From: JANMDS01 sp031430575
GTDB taxonomy: Bacteria; Pseudomonadota; Gammaproteobacteria; Burkholderiales; Casimicrobiaceae
Direction: 5' to 3'
Assembly: GCA_031430575.1 (NCBI GenBank)
Contig: JANPBT010000037.1
Coordinates: 124,001 to 188,000, forward strand
Length of the DNA stretch: 64,000 bases
A program made the position numbers and the translations under genes. A model generated the notes under the pieces. The model had not been told where the DNA came from, did not search any database, and was given only the letters and a program-made list of their open reading frames with translations. Shown here one piece after another: positions 1 to 7,801 of the stretch (positions are counted from its first letter, which is position 1; each line of letters opens with the position of its first letter).

Positions 1-2
1 TT

Positions 3-110
3 AAACCGGATGTGCGCTTGTTTCAGCTCGCGGCCAGTCTATCGACGCCGACCCGTGAAGCAGTCTGCGCTCTGATCCAAACCTCAAACCTTTCAAAACT
101 CAGTCGATGA
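3..110 (+). CDS. possible 3' end of a gene cut by the window edge
   Basis: The third forward frame is open from the window edge to a TGA at 108-110 and reads as about 35 plausible residues ending in TSNLSKLSR. No family is recognisable from so short a tail, and the frame could be open by chance. It is listed because nothing else explains the first 110 bases. The A+T-rich stretch after it (111-282) holds the promoter and leader of the precursor gene. Confidence 0.3.
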   Translation, partial: KPDVRLFQLAASLSTPTREAVCALIQTSNLSKLSR

Positions 111-154
111 TTTCTCAAAAAAGTTATGAATGATCGGTCGGTCGGGAGTGTTTT

Positions 155-182
155 TTGAGAAGAACTTTAGAGGCCATATAAA
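155..182 (+). promoter_or_regulatory. likely sigma70-type promoter for the precursor peptide gene
   Basis: TTGAGA at 155-160 and TATAAA at 177-182 are separated by 16 bases, close to a housekeeping -35/-10 pair. Transcription would start near 190 and give a leader of about 90 bases before the ATG at 283. This is read by eye; no start site is known. Confidence 0.45.
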
Positions 183-282
183 TTTTTAATTCGAAAGAAT
201 TTACGTATTTCGGATTGACAAACCAACCGGGGGGGTAAAGTTTACCGACGTCATGTGGCGTGCTAGCGAAAGTAAGTTAAAT

Positions 283-456
283 ATGAAAACGATTTCGACT
301 TCGGAACGAGTATTGATTAGATCTATGGCTCGTGAATTGTCAAGGGAAGAATTAGAGGGCATTTGCGGCGCTGGTCCGATCCAGCGAGACGCCACAACCG
401 TCTCTGCTATGAGTTGCACCACAAGCGGCGATGAGGATTGCGGAAACGACGATTAG
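283..456 (+). CDS. putative graspetide-type RiPP precursor peptide (57 aa)
   Basis: The peptide starts MKTISTSERVLIRS and has a helical charged leader containing ELSREELEGICGAG, similar in style to leaders that end in a Gly-Ala/Gly-Gly region. The remaining 23 or so residues are rich in Thr and Ser (TTVSAMSCTTS) and end in an acidic tail (GDEDCGNDD). Hydroxyl side chains beside Asp/Glu are what ATP-grasp ligases join by ester bonds in graspetides, and an ATP-grasp gene lies two genes downstream. I chose ATG 283 over the in-frame ATG 253 because AGTAAG at 271-276 sits at ribosome-binding distance. It has two Cys, which might form a disulfide. The role is inferred from context; the mature product and its target are unknown. 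Confidence 0.6.
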   Translation: MKTISTSERVLIRSMARELSREELEGICGAGPIQRDATTVSAMSCTTSGDEDCGNDD

Positions 457-478
457 TGCTGTCCAAATAATCTTTAAA

Positions 479-512
479 GTGCCACGATAGTATGATTTAC
501 TTTTCGTGGCAC
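479..512 (+). promoter_or_regulatory. stem-loop between precursor gene and downstream genes
   Basis: GTGCCACGA (479-487) and TCGTGGCAC (504-512) form a perfect 9-bp stem with a 16-base loop. It lies 22 bases after the precursor stop and 28 before the next start. There is no T run, so a partial terminator or an RNA-stabilising hairpin that raises precursor mRNA over enzyme mRNA is more likely than a full terminator. That role is an inference. Confidence 0.45.
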
Positions 513-540
513 ATTCGCTGAAGGGTTAAGGAAGTTCTGT

Positions 541-1923
541 ATGAAATTAAAACTGTCTGAGTATTTCTTGCTTTTAGTGACATATTCAATGATCATCGCA
601 TACAGCCCTCTGGTGCGAAGCGGTGAGATTTCCGACGAGCAATGCAAAGTCGAGTATTTGCTGCACAAGCACTCAGATTTAAAGCGGTCAGTTAAAGATT
701 TTGATCAAACAGAGGGTCAGGGGTGGCGGCGGCTTAATGATCTAGGATGTCATCGCGAGGCTGCCGATTTGATACAGGATTACCTGGGCGAAAAAAAAGT
801 ACCTCAACTATTGTTTCACCGCGGCCAAATGCTTGCATTTGCAGGACAAACCCGAGACGCAGTGAGTGCATTTTCAGACTCTCTTTATTCGGAAACAGTG
901 GATACCCGCGGTTTTCTTTGGAATGATTACGTCAGCGGCGTCATCGCCTTCTTAAACATGGATTACTCTCGATTTAGGTTGGCGTTAAAAGCGTTGAGAG
1001 CCGGAGATCAAAAAAAGAATGAAAAAAATATTCAAGTACTCAGAAGGCTTCAGTATCGGTTCGACAGTGAGTATAAGACCGCATTATTGAGCGCTGCTCC
1101 AAGCCCCGAATGGGATGACAACTGTACCGCTGCCTCCGACGCAACGATTGGCCGATTGATGGGGAATCGAATTGTTATTTTTGGGGAAATACACGGCACT
1201 CAGGAAATCCCAGAATTTGTCCGAGCGCTTACATGTCAGCTCGCGCGGGCTGGCCGCTCCGTTGTTTTGGCGCTTGAAATGCCGGAATCGACGCAGGCGG
1301 ACATTGATTTGTATTTGCAAAGCAACGGAAGCTCAAGTGCACGTGACGAATTGCTGCAGAAACGTTTTTGGAGTTCTGCGCTTCCTTTCGGCGTCTCTAG
1401 CCAAGGCATGTTCGATGTAATCGAAGAAATTTCAGTAAACCCAGCGCGGTATTCGGGCGTCAAGGTTTTGGCTTATGACCCGCCCCCCGCGTTTGTCACG
1501 CCCGATGCGAAATTCGATGCGATGGCGATAGCCAGAAAAAGAGATGAGGGCATGGCAAGTGCAATTCGCAAATCGCTGGCCGCAAATAGTGAGGCAATCC
1601 ATATAGTCGTGACTGGCCGGGTTCATGCGTCCAAAATGGGCGGCAGTTCGCGTGATCCAACGTATCGACCGTTAGCAAGCATCATAGCGTCTGAATTCTC
1701 CGCACTCGCCTTTGCCGTTGCCCACGATGCCGGGGATGCGTGGGTATGCGTTGCAGTGTGCGGAGTTACCAAATTTGATGGTTCGAACAAACAAAAAATG
1801 AGCCGTGGAATTCATTTTTTCGATGCAGGAGCGCAACCCGGATTTGACGGCGTTTTCAGCGTTGGGAAAATTAGTAGTTCGTTGCCACAGCGGTTGCGAT
1901 CTTTCCCCAAAACTAAGCAGTAG
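541..1923 (+). CDS. secreted ChaN/Tiki-superfamily protein with helical N-terminal region
   Basis: This 460-residue protein begins with a signal peptide (hydrophobic residues about 8-25), so it should act outside the cytoplasm. Residues about 40-190 look helical and TPR-like. From about 205 the sequence matches the ChaN-like haem-binding/EreA-Tiki fold: GEIHG at 215-219 and TGRVHA with His at about 362 are the paired metal or haem ligand motifs of that superfamily. Members include haem-binding lipoproteins, erythromycin esterases and Tiki metalloproteases. Lying between a RiPP precursor and an ATP-grasp ligase, it could process the peptide, hydrolyse an ester or give self-protection; this is inference. 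No lipobox is seen. A weak GGTTAAGGAAG ribosome site precedes ATG 541. Confidence 0.6.
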   Translation: MKLKLSEYFLLLVTYSMIIAYSPLVRSGEISDEQCKVEYLLHKHSDLKRSVKDFDQTEGQGWRRLNDLGCHREAADLIQDYLGEKKVPQLLFHRGQMLAFAGQTRDAVSAFSDSLYSETVDTRGFLWNDYVSGVIAFLNMDYSRFRLALKALRAGDQKKNEKNIQVLRRLQYRFDSEYKTALLSAAPSPEWDDNCTAASDATIGRLMGNRIVIFGEIHGTQEIPEFVRALTCQLARAGRSVVLALEMPESTQADIDLYLQSNGSSSARDELLQKRFWSSALPFGVSSQGMFDVIEEISVNPARYSGVKVLAYDPPPAFVTPDAKFDAMAIARKRDEGMASAIRKSLAANSEAIHIVVTGRVHASKMGGSSRDPTYRPLASIIASEFSALAFAVAHDAGDAWVCVAVCGVTKFDGSNKQKMSRGIHFFDAGAQPGFDGVFSVGKISSSLPQRLRSFPKTKQ

Positions 1924-1932
1924 TAGCGAAGC

Positions 1933-3044
1933 ATGAATTTTTTTACACCACGATTTACGGTGATGTTCACGCGATAGCAGTCGATCTTGCTTTGTCAGAT
2001 CTTGGGCATAAAGTCATCCGGTGGTTTGCAGCTGGTGTGCCTACAGCAAACCAAGTTTCGGTGCGATTAGAAAAAACCGTAAAGACTTCGCTGCGCACCG
2101 ATCAATCCCCACTAGAAATTGATTGTGCAAGCTTTGATGTATTTTGGAATCGACGCGTAGGAATTCCGTTGCTGCCGGACTGTATTCATCCTGCTGATTT
2201 GTCAGTCGTAAAAAATGACACTGACAAAATGGTGCGTTCATTACTTGCTCACATATCAAACACAACCGTAACCGTCAATGACTATAGCTGTGCGCGAGCC
2301 GCAGAAGATAAAGTACGCCAACTTGAGATAGCACTCAGCATAGGTTTTAGGATTCCCTCTACGCTGGTCTCCAACGATCCGATTGCGATCCGGGACTTTA
2401 TCTCATCGCCTAAACACGCGTTTGTATGTAAGCCGTTAAAACAGACAATTTGGAAAAAAAGTAATGGCGACTTAGCCGTTTCGATGACAAATCGGGTGCG
2501 CCTCGAGTCACTGCCATCAGATGCGACGCTGAAACTAGCTCCGATGATTTTTCAAAGGGAGGTCGCGAAGAAATATGAGATACGTGTAACTTGTATGGGC
2601 GGTTACATTCACGCCACTCGTTTGAATTCGCAAGATACCTGCGCTGGGGAGCTTGATTGGAGAGCGACTAGTCCCAGCAACTTGTCGATTGCAGAATATC
2701 ACCTCCCGGTCGAAATCCAAGACCGTTGCCGGAATCTCCTTGGCCAAATGGGGCTCAAATTTGGTTGTATTGATTTGATTTTTACAACTGACGATGAGTA
2801 TATTTTTTTAGAAATAAATCAAATGGGTCAATTTCTGTGGATCGAACAATTCGGGACAAATATTCAAATGCTCGATCACTTTTGCTCGTTTTTGCTGTGC
2901 GGTGATCGAAGTTACGACGCAATCCCTACCGTGAGGTCTGGCGGGTTCAAAAATTTGCAAGCTCGGATTGAAAGTGTCTTAACAGCCGATTTGCGATATC
3001 ACGATTCAAAAACTCTTGCGTCGAACGTTTTTTTGGAAGCGTAG
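1933..3044 (+). CDS. graspetide-type ATP-grasp ligase, N-terminus split by a -1 frameshift at T7
   Basis: The main open frame (first usual start is TTG 1992, 350 aa) is an ATP-grasp ligase of the MvdC/MvdD/MdnC type. It has a central phosphate-binding region (CKPLKQTIWKK), then FGCIDLIFTTDD and EINQMGQFLW, which match the Mg/ATP-binding end of RiPP ATP-grasp enzymes. The frame stays open upstream of 1992 and encodes FFYTTIYGDVHAIAVDLAL, a good match to the N-terminal strand of this family, but no ATG, GTG or TTG occurs there. ATG 1933 in the neighbouring frame reads M-N-F-F and would join it if the ribosome slipped -1 on T_TTT_TTT (1938-1944), giving about 370 aa. Programmed slippage, a mutation or a homopolymer sequencing error are all possible. 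Predicted partner: the 57-aa precursor. Confidence 0.7.
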
Positions 3045-3141
3045 TCGCCCGCCATAAAAAGCATAAATATAACAACTAGTTAGTTACTTTATGAGCTGGT
3101 ATTGAGCGGCTGCATAAATTCCAATTAAAAGCCACGTCTAC

Positions 3142-3176
3142 TTCGTTAAATTCTGCAATACTCAGAATTTAACGAA
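3142..3176. promoter_or_regulatory. 14-bp perfect inverted repeat between ligase gene and bioB
   Basis: TTCGTTAAATTCTG (3142-3155) and its exact complement (3163-3176) flank a 7-base spacer, 41 bases before the bioB start. No T run follows on the + strand. It may be an operator for the biotin operon or the remains of a terminator for the upstream locus; the sequence alone does not decide. Confidence 0.4.
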
Positions 3177-3216
3177 CCGTCATTAGCGGCGGTCGCATTT
3201 CCCGTCGAGGTGAAGT

Positions 3217-4239
3217 TTGAGCGCAGCGCATGTTGTCGAAAAACCCATTCATTTTGAAGCTAAAAAATCTGCGCCGCAGGTAAATCAGGCGCGCGAAGAA
3301 GCTTGGCCGCGGGCTGAGGTTGAGGCGCTATTTGCGCTTCCGTTTCTGGAATTGCTCTACCGGGCGCAAACCGTGCATCGCGCGCATCACGCAGCAAATG
3401 CGGTGCAGCGCTCGACCTTACTCTCGATTAAAACCGGCGGTTGCGAGGAAGACTGCAGCTATTGCCCGCAAGCGGCGCGTTACAACACGGGCGTTGAAGC
3501 TACCAAGCTGATGTCGCCCGCAGAAGTGGGCGAAGCCGTCGCGCAAGCGAAAGCGGCCGGGGCGACGCGCTTTTGCATGGGTGCTGCATGGCGCGCGCCG
3601 AAAGATCGGGATATTGAAAAGGTTACGGAGTTAGTCAAGGTCGTGAAAGCGGCGGGGCTGGAAGCCTGCTGCACGCTGGGCATGCTGACCGAGGCGCAAG
3701 CCGGTACGCTCAAAAGCGCTGGGCTCGATTACTACAACCACAATCTCGACACTGCGCCTGATTTTTATGGTGATGTGATCACAACGCGCGATTACCAAGA
3801 TCGTTTGGATACGCTTTTCCGCGTGCGCGATGCGGGCATGAAAACCTGCGCCGGCGGGATCGTTGGCATGGGCGAAACGCGAGCGCAGCGCGCGGGCTTA
3901 ATTGCGCAATTGGCGAATATGAGCCCACCGCCAGAGAGTGTGCCAATCAATCATTTAGTGCAAGTGCAGGGCACGCCGCTGGCTGATTCGCTGCAAGGAA
4001 AAGCGGCGATTGATCCGTTTGAGTTTGTGCGCACGATTGCGGTGGCCCGCATCACGATGCCTGCGAGTGCAGTGCGGCTTTCAGCAGGGCGGCAAGCGCT
4101 AGGTGAAGGCATTCAAGCGCTTTGCTTTATGGCGGGTGCGAACTCAATTTTTTATGGCGAAAAATTGCTCACTACCGGCAACCCGGATGTAAGCGCAGAT
4201 GAAGCGCTGTTTGCGAAATTGGGATTAGTGGCTTGCTGA
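3217..4239 (+). CDS. bioB: biotin synthase
   Basis: This radical-SAM enzyme inserts sulfur into dethiobiotin, the last step of biotin synthesis. The radical-SAM cluster motif is CEEDCSYC, with Cys at 76, 80 and 83, and the length of 340 aa fits the family. The start is TTG 3217, supported by GAGG at 3207-3210; no better start lies nearby. The N-terminal extension carries a copy of the dispersed repeat (3269-3282), read as S-A-P-Q-V at residues 18-22, before the conserved core begins. It is first in an operon of overlapping genes: bioF starts inside its last codons. Confidence 0.95.
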   Translation: MSAAHVVEKPIHFEAKKSAPQVNQAREEAWPRAEVEALFALPFLELLYRAQTVHRAHHAANAVQRSTLLSIKTGGCEEDCSYCPQAARYNTGVEATKLMSPAEVGEAVAQAKAAGATRFCMGAAWRAPKDRDIEKVTELVKVVKAAGLEACCTLGMLTEAQAGTLKSAGLDYYNHNLDTAPDFYGDVITTRDYQDRLDTLFRVRDAGMKTCAGGIVGMGETRAQRAGLIAQLANMSPPPESVPINHLVQVQGTPLADSLQGKAAIDPFEFVRTIAVARITMPASAVRLSAGRQALGEGIQALCFMAGANSIFYGEKLLTTGNPDVSADEALFAKLGLVAC

Positions 4240-5390
4240 TTTCAGCGCTGCAAGCCAAGCTGGATGCGCGTGCAAAAGCGGGTCTCACGCGCACGCGACG
4301 CGTCGTTTCGACCAAATCTGCGCCGCAGGTATCGCGCCATGGCCGCGATTTTTTGCAATTTGCGAGCAATGACTATTTGGGGCTTGCAAGCGATCCGCGC
4401 ATTGCGGCCGCTGCGCAGCGCGGCATTGAAAATTGGGGCGTCGGCGCGGGTGCGTCGCATTTAATTTCTGGCCACACCGAAATTGTCGATACGCTCGAGC
4501 GTGAAATCGCGGATTTCATCGGCGGTGCGTTGACCGGTGCGTTAACGTTTTCCTCTGGCTACATGGCCAATCTCGCGGTCATCACCGCGCTCTGCGACGG
4601 CAAAGCCGCCGTATTTTCTGATGCGCTGAATCATGCGTGCATCATTGATGGCGCGAGATTATCTGGCGCGCAGAAATTCATTTTCCCGCATGCCGATATC
4701 GCAGCACTTTCGGCGATGCTCGATACCTGCGGCGCAGATTGCAAACTGATTGCAACCGATGGCGTTTTTAGTATGGACGGCGATATTGCGCCACTGGCTG
4801 ATTATCTCGCGTTGGCAGAAAAGCACGATGCGTGGCTGCTGGTTGATGATGCCCATGCTTTCGGCGTGATCGGCCGCGGGCGTGGAACTGCGGCATATTG
4901 CAATTTGAAAAGTGATCGCCTCATCACGATGGGTACTTTGGGGAAAGCCGCAGGCGTAGCCGGTGCATTTGTCTGCGCCCATCCGACTGTGATTGAATGG
5001 CTCATTAATACTGCGCGCAGCTATATTTTCACCACTGCCGCGCCGCCTTTGCTCGCTTCGGCAGCGATTGAAGCGTTGCGCATCATCCGCGACGAACCTG
5101 CGGCACAGGCAGATTTGCATGCACGCATCGCGCAATTTCGGGCTGGCTGCGCGCAATTACCCTGGAAATTATTGGATAGCGAAACCGCGATTCAGCCGCT
5201 AATCGTGGGCGGAAACGACGCGGTGCTCGCGCTTTCTGCAGCGTTGGAGGCGCGAGGGTTATGGGTGCCCGCGATTCGCCCACCGACGGTGGCGGCGGGC
5301 ACTGCACGACTGCGGGTAAGCCTTTCAGCAGCCCATTCTGCGCCGCAGGTACACACCTTGATTGATGCCCTGCATGACCTTGCACATTGA
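4233..5390 (+). CDS. bioF: 8-amino-7-oxononanoate synthase
   Basis: This PLP enzyme condenses pimeloyl-ACP (or CoA) with alanine. The cofactor lysine is in GTLGKA at about residue 238, and the DDAHAFG segment before it is typical. The likely start is TTG 4233, overlapping the bioB stop by 7 bases. It holds three repeat copies: 4318-4331 (S-A-P-Q-V near residue 30), 4724-4737 (D-T-C-G-A-D near residue 165) and 5338-5351 (S-A-P-Q-V close to the C-terminus). The protein still has the usual length of about 385 aa, so the repeats replace or slightly extend poorly conserved stretches. Confidence 0.95.
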   Translation: MLISALQAKLDARAKAGLTRTRRVVSTKSAPQVSRHGRDFLQFASNDYLGLASDPRIAAAAQRGIENWGVGAGASHLISGHTEIVDTLEREIADFIGGALTGALTFSSGYMANLAVITALCDGKAAVFSDALNHACIIDGARLSGAQKFIFPHADIAALSAMLDTCGADCKLIATDGVFSMDGDIAPLADYLALAEKHDAWLLVDDAHAFGVIGRGRGTAAYCNLKSDRLITMGTLGKAAGVAGAFVCAHPTVIEWLINTARSYIFTTAAPPLLASAAIEALRIIRDEPAAQADLHARIAQFRAGCAQLPWKLLDSETAIQPLIVGGNDAVLALSAALEARGLWVPAIRPPTVAAGTARLRVSLSAAHSAPQVHTLIDALHDLAH

Positions 5391-6153
5391 GGCCGTCGGC
5401 CACGGCGAGCCCATCGTGCTCTTGCATGGCTTTGCGCTGCACGGCGGGCTTTTTGACCCGTTGGTGGGCAAGCTATTGGATCGTTTTGAAGTGCACACGA
5501 TTGATCTGCCGGGGCATGGGCATTCGCCGCTAATTGCGCCATTTGATTTGCCAAATTTAGTGCGTGAAATTCACGCGGCGACTGCGCATATCGCAGCGCC
5601 GCTGACCGTGCTCGGCTGGAGCTTTGGCGGCATGGTCGCGCAGGCGTGGGCGCTCGCGCATCCAACGCGCATCAAACGATTGATCCTCTCCTGCACCAAG
5701 CCAAAATTCGGCCAAAGTGAGGATTGGCCAATCGGAACTGCGCCGCAGGTATTGCAGAGCTTTGTCGATGACTTTTCAAACGCCGCGCCAGCAACGCTGG
5801 AGCGATTTTTATTCACCAATGTCACCGGCAGCGATGAGGCCCGCGCGGCGCGTGCGCTGGTGATGCGCAGCGCCCACGCCCGGCCCACCGTGCAGAAAGA
5901 GGCGTTAGTTTCAGGATTGAAAATACTGATCCAATTTGATGCCCGCTTGCGTCTTTCTGAAATCACGCAACCCACGCTCGTTGTGACGGGTGGGCTGGAT
6001 CGACTCACCCAACCGAGCATTGGCGCGTTCTTCGCCTCGGCTTTACCCGCGGCGCAGATGCTGCACATCGCGCGCGCCGCACATGCGCCCCATCTTTCAC
6101 ATGCCGCTGAATTTGCAAACGCGGTGCGCGCCTTTGTAGACGCTAATCCATGA
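5374..6153 (+). CDS. bioH: pimeloyl-ACP methyl ester esterase
   Basis: This alpha/beta hydrolase removes the methyl ester from pimeloyl-ACP. The nucleophile elbow GWSFGG places Ser at residue 83, HGFALHGG forms the oxyanion loop and H-A-P-H-L-S-H near the end supplies the catalytic His. I chose ATG 5374, 17 bases inside the bioF end, over TTG 5362, because the family usually starts just before the first strand (LHIEAVG). A repeat copy at 5738-5751 reads T-A-P-Q-V, and a one-mismatch copy lies at 6044-6057. The bioC start overlaps its stop by 4 bases. Confidence 0.92.
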   Translation: MTLHIEAVGHGEPIVLLHGFALHGGLFDPLVGKLLDRFEVHTIDLPGHGHSPLIAPFDLPNLVREIHAATAHIAAPLTVLGWSFGGMVAQAWALAHPTRIKRLILSCTKPKFGQSEDWPIGTAPQVLQSFVDDFSNAAPATLERFLFTNVTGSDEARAARALVMRSAHARPTVQKEALVSGLKILIQFDARLRLSEITQPTLVVTGGLDRLTQPSIGAFFASALPAAQMLHIARAAHAPHLSHAAEFANAVRAFVDANP

Positions 6154-7028
6154 AGAGCGAAATTAATCCGCGTATCGTTCGCAAGCATTTCAATCGCGCA
6201 GCGCAGACCTACGATGGCGCTGCCGCGCTCCAGCGCGAAGTCGGCGCAAGACTTTTAGAAAATTTAGATTACCTCAAGATTGCGCCGCATTCCATTCTCG
6301 ATCTCGGCTGCGGCACGGGTGGCGCGCTTGCCGCGCTACGCGCCCGCTACCCGCAAGCGCAATTGGTCGCGCTTGATTTCGCCGAAGCCATGCTGCGCAA
6401 AGCTGCGCCCGCGCCATCACGATTTGGCAAGCTGCTCGGGCGCAAAGCGGTGGCCGATGCCGTCTGCGCTGATTTCGCGCAGTTGCCGCTTAAAAGCGCA
6501 AGTGTTGATTTGATTGTGAGCAATTTTGCGCTGCATTGGGCCGCAGATTTACCTGCGGTGATTGCCGAGTGCGCGCGCGTGTTGCGGGTCGGTGGTGTGT
6601 TTCTATTTTCGTATGCGGGGCCGGATTCATTGCGCGAGCTGCGCAAAATTGCGCCGCAGGTTCATGCCTTCCCTGATATGCACGACATCGGCGATTTGCT
6701 GATTGAAACCGCGCTCGCCGATCCCGTGATGGCGCGCGACGACATCACGCTGACCTACCCGACCGCGCAAGCGCTTTTTGATGATCTAAAGCGCACGGGG
6801 CATACGTTTGCAGGCACATCGCAGTCGCCACGTGGGCTCATGGGTAAGCACGCACACGCTGCGCGGCTCGCGGCGATCAACGCGCCCGACCCACTTTCAA
6901 CAAAACCTGCGGCGCAGATTGCATTGAAATTTGAAGTGATCACGGGCCACGCATGGAAAGTGGCTGCAAAAACGACGGCGGATGGCCACGCGATTGTGCA
7001 ATTTAATCCGAAGGCGAGAGGCCGATGA
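6150..7028 (+). CDS. bioC: malonyl-ACP O-methyltransferase
   Basis: BioC methylates malonyl-ACP so that it can prime pimelate synthesis by the fatty acid enzymes. The SAM-binding motif ILDLGCGTGG lies near residues 48-57, with the class I acidic second strand (LVALDFAEAM) after it. The length of 292 aa is normal. Start and stop overlap neighbours as ATGA on both sides. Two diverged repeat copies are present: 6648-6661 (I-A-P-Q-V, two mismatches) and 6904-6917 (K-P-A-A-Q-I, one mismatch), the second near the C-terminus. Confidence 0.92.
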   Translation: MKSEINPRIVRKHFNRAAQTYDGAAALQREVGARLLENLDYLKIAPHSILDLGCGTGGALAALRARYPQAQLVALDFAEAMLRKAAPAPSRFGKLLGRKAVADAVCADFAQLPLKSASVDLIVSNFALHWAADLPAVIAECARVLRVGGVFLFSYAGPDSLRELRKIAPQVHAFPDMHDIGDLLIETALADPVMARDDITLTYPTAQALFDDLKRTGHTFAGTSQSPRGLMGKHAHAARLAAINAPDPLSTKPAAQIALKFEVITGHAWKVAAKTTADGHAIVQFNPKARGR

Positions 7029-7801
7029 CCGCGCACGCGGCGATGTATCAGCGCTACGTTGCTGATCGGCGAAAATGCGACATGGCGGGGATGACGCGTA
7101 CGGATTTAGGGGCAGCCGTGCTCTTTGAAGCGCATGCGGCCAAGCAAGATGATTTTTTACAATTTACGTCGCTCACCCCTGCGAACGCCGATGCCTTTAT
7201 TGCCGAGGTCGTCGCGCAAATTCAGAAAAGCGGGCGCGGGCTGGAGTGGAAAACATACGGCTTTGATACGCCGAGCGATTTGGTGGCGCGATTGCAGCGT
7301 GCCGGTTTCGAGCCGGATGACGAAGAATCGTTTATGGTCTACACGTTGCCAAAAACTGCGCCGCAGGTATCGATGTCAGATGCCGATTGGCGGATCGAGC
7401 AGGTGCGCGATTTGCGCGGCATTGCCGATATCGTGGATCTTCAAGAGCGCACGTGGAATCGCGTTTTCCCGTGGCTTTATGATCGACTCAGCGCCGATTT
7501 TGTGAGCGGAGCGCAGCAGTTTTATTGCGCCTATGCAGGCGATGCGCCGATTGGCTGCGGTTATATCGAATACATCCTAGGCTCGCAATTCCCGGAGTTG
7601 CACGGCGGCGCAGTAGTGCCCGAATATCGCGGGCGCGGGATATACGCTGCACTCTACAAAGCCCGATTTGCCGATGCGATTGCCCGTGGTTTTGAATTTA
7701 TCGCGGTGGATTGCACATCGATGAGTCACCCCATTCTCGAAAAAATCGGCTTTCAATGGGTGTGCCCAACGCGACCGATGCGCTGGGCGCGCGCCGCGTG
7801 A
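7025..7801 (+). CDS. GNAT-family N-acetyltransferase in the biotin operon
   Basis: The C-terminal half (about residues 120-258) is a GNAT fold: the acetyl-CoA loop is seen as VPEYRGRGIYAAL, followed by the helix and the final strand with SHPILEKIGF. The N-terminal 110 residues look like a degenerate first GNAT-like half. It overlaps bioC (ATGA) and bioD (GTGA), so it is translated with the biotin genes, yet it is not a known biotin enzyme. The substrate is unknown. A repeat copy (7356-7369) encodes T-A-P-Q-V exactly between the two halves, where a linker would tolerate it. Confidence 0.8.
   Translation: MTAHAAMYQRYVADRRKCDMAGMTRTDLGAAVLFEAHAAKQDDFLQFTSLTPANADAFIAEVVAQIQKSGRGLEWKTYGFDTPSDLVARLQRAGFEPDDEESFMVYTLPKTAPQVSMSDADWRIEQVRDLRGIADIVDLQERTWNRVFPWLYDRLSADFVSGAQQFYCAYAGDAPIGCGYIEYILGSQFPELHGGAVVPEYRGRGIYAALYKARFADAIARGFEFIAVDCTSMSHPILEKIGFQWVCPTRPMRWARAA

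Noticed and set aside
253..282. Upstream ATG for the precursor peptide
   Set aside because: No ribosome-binding sequence precedes ATG 253, whereas ATG 283 has one and gives a usual leader start.
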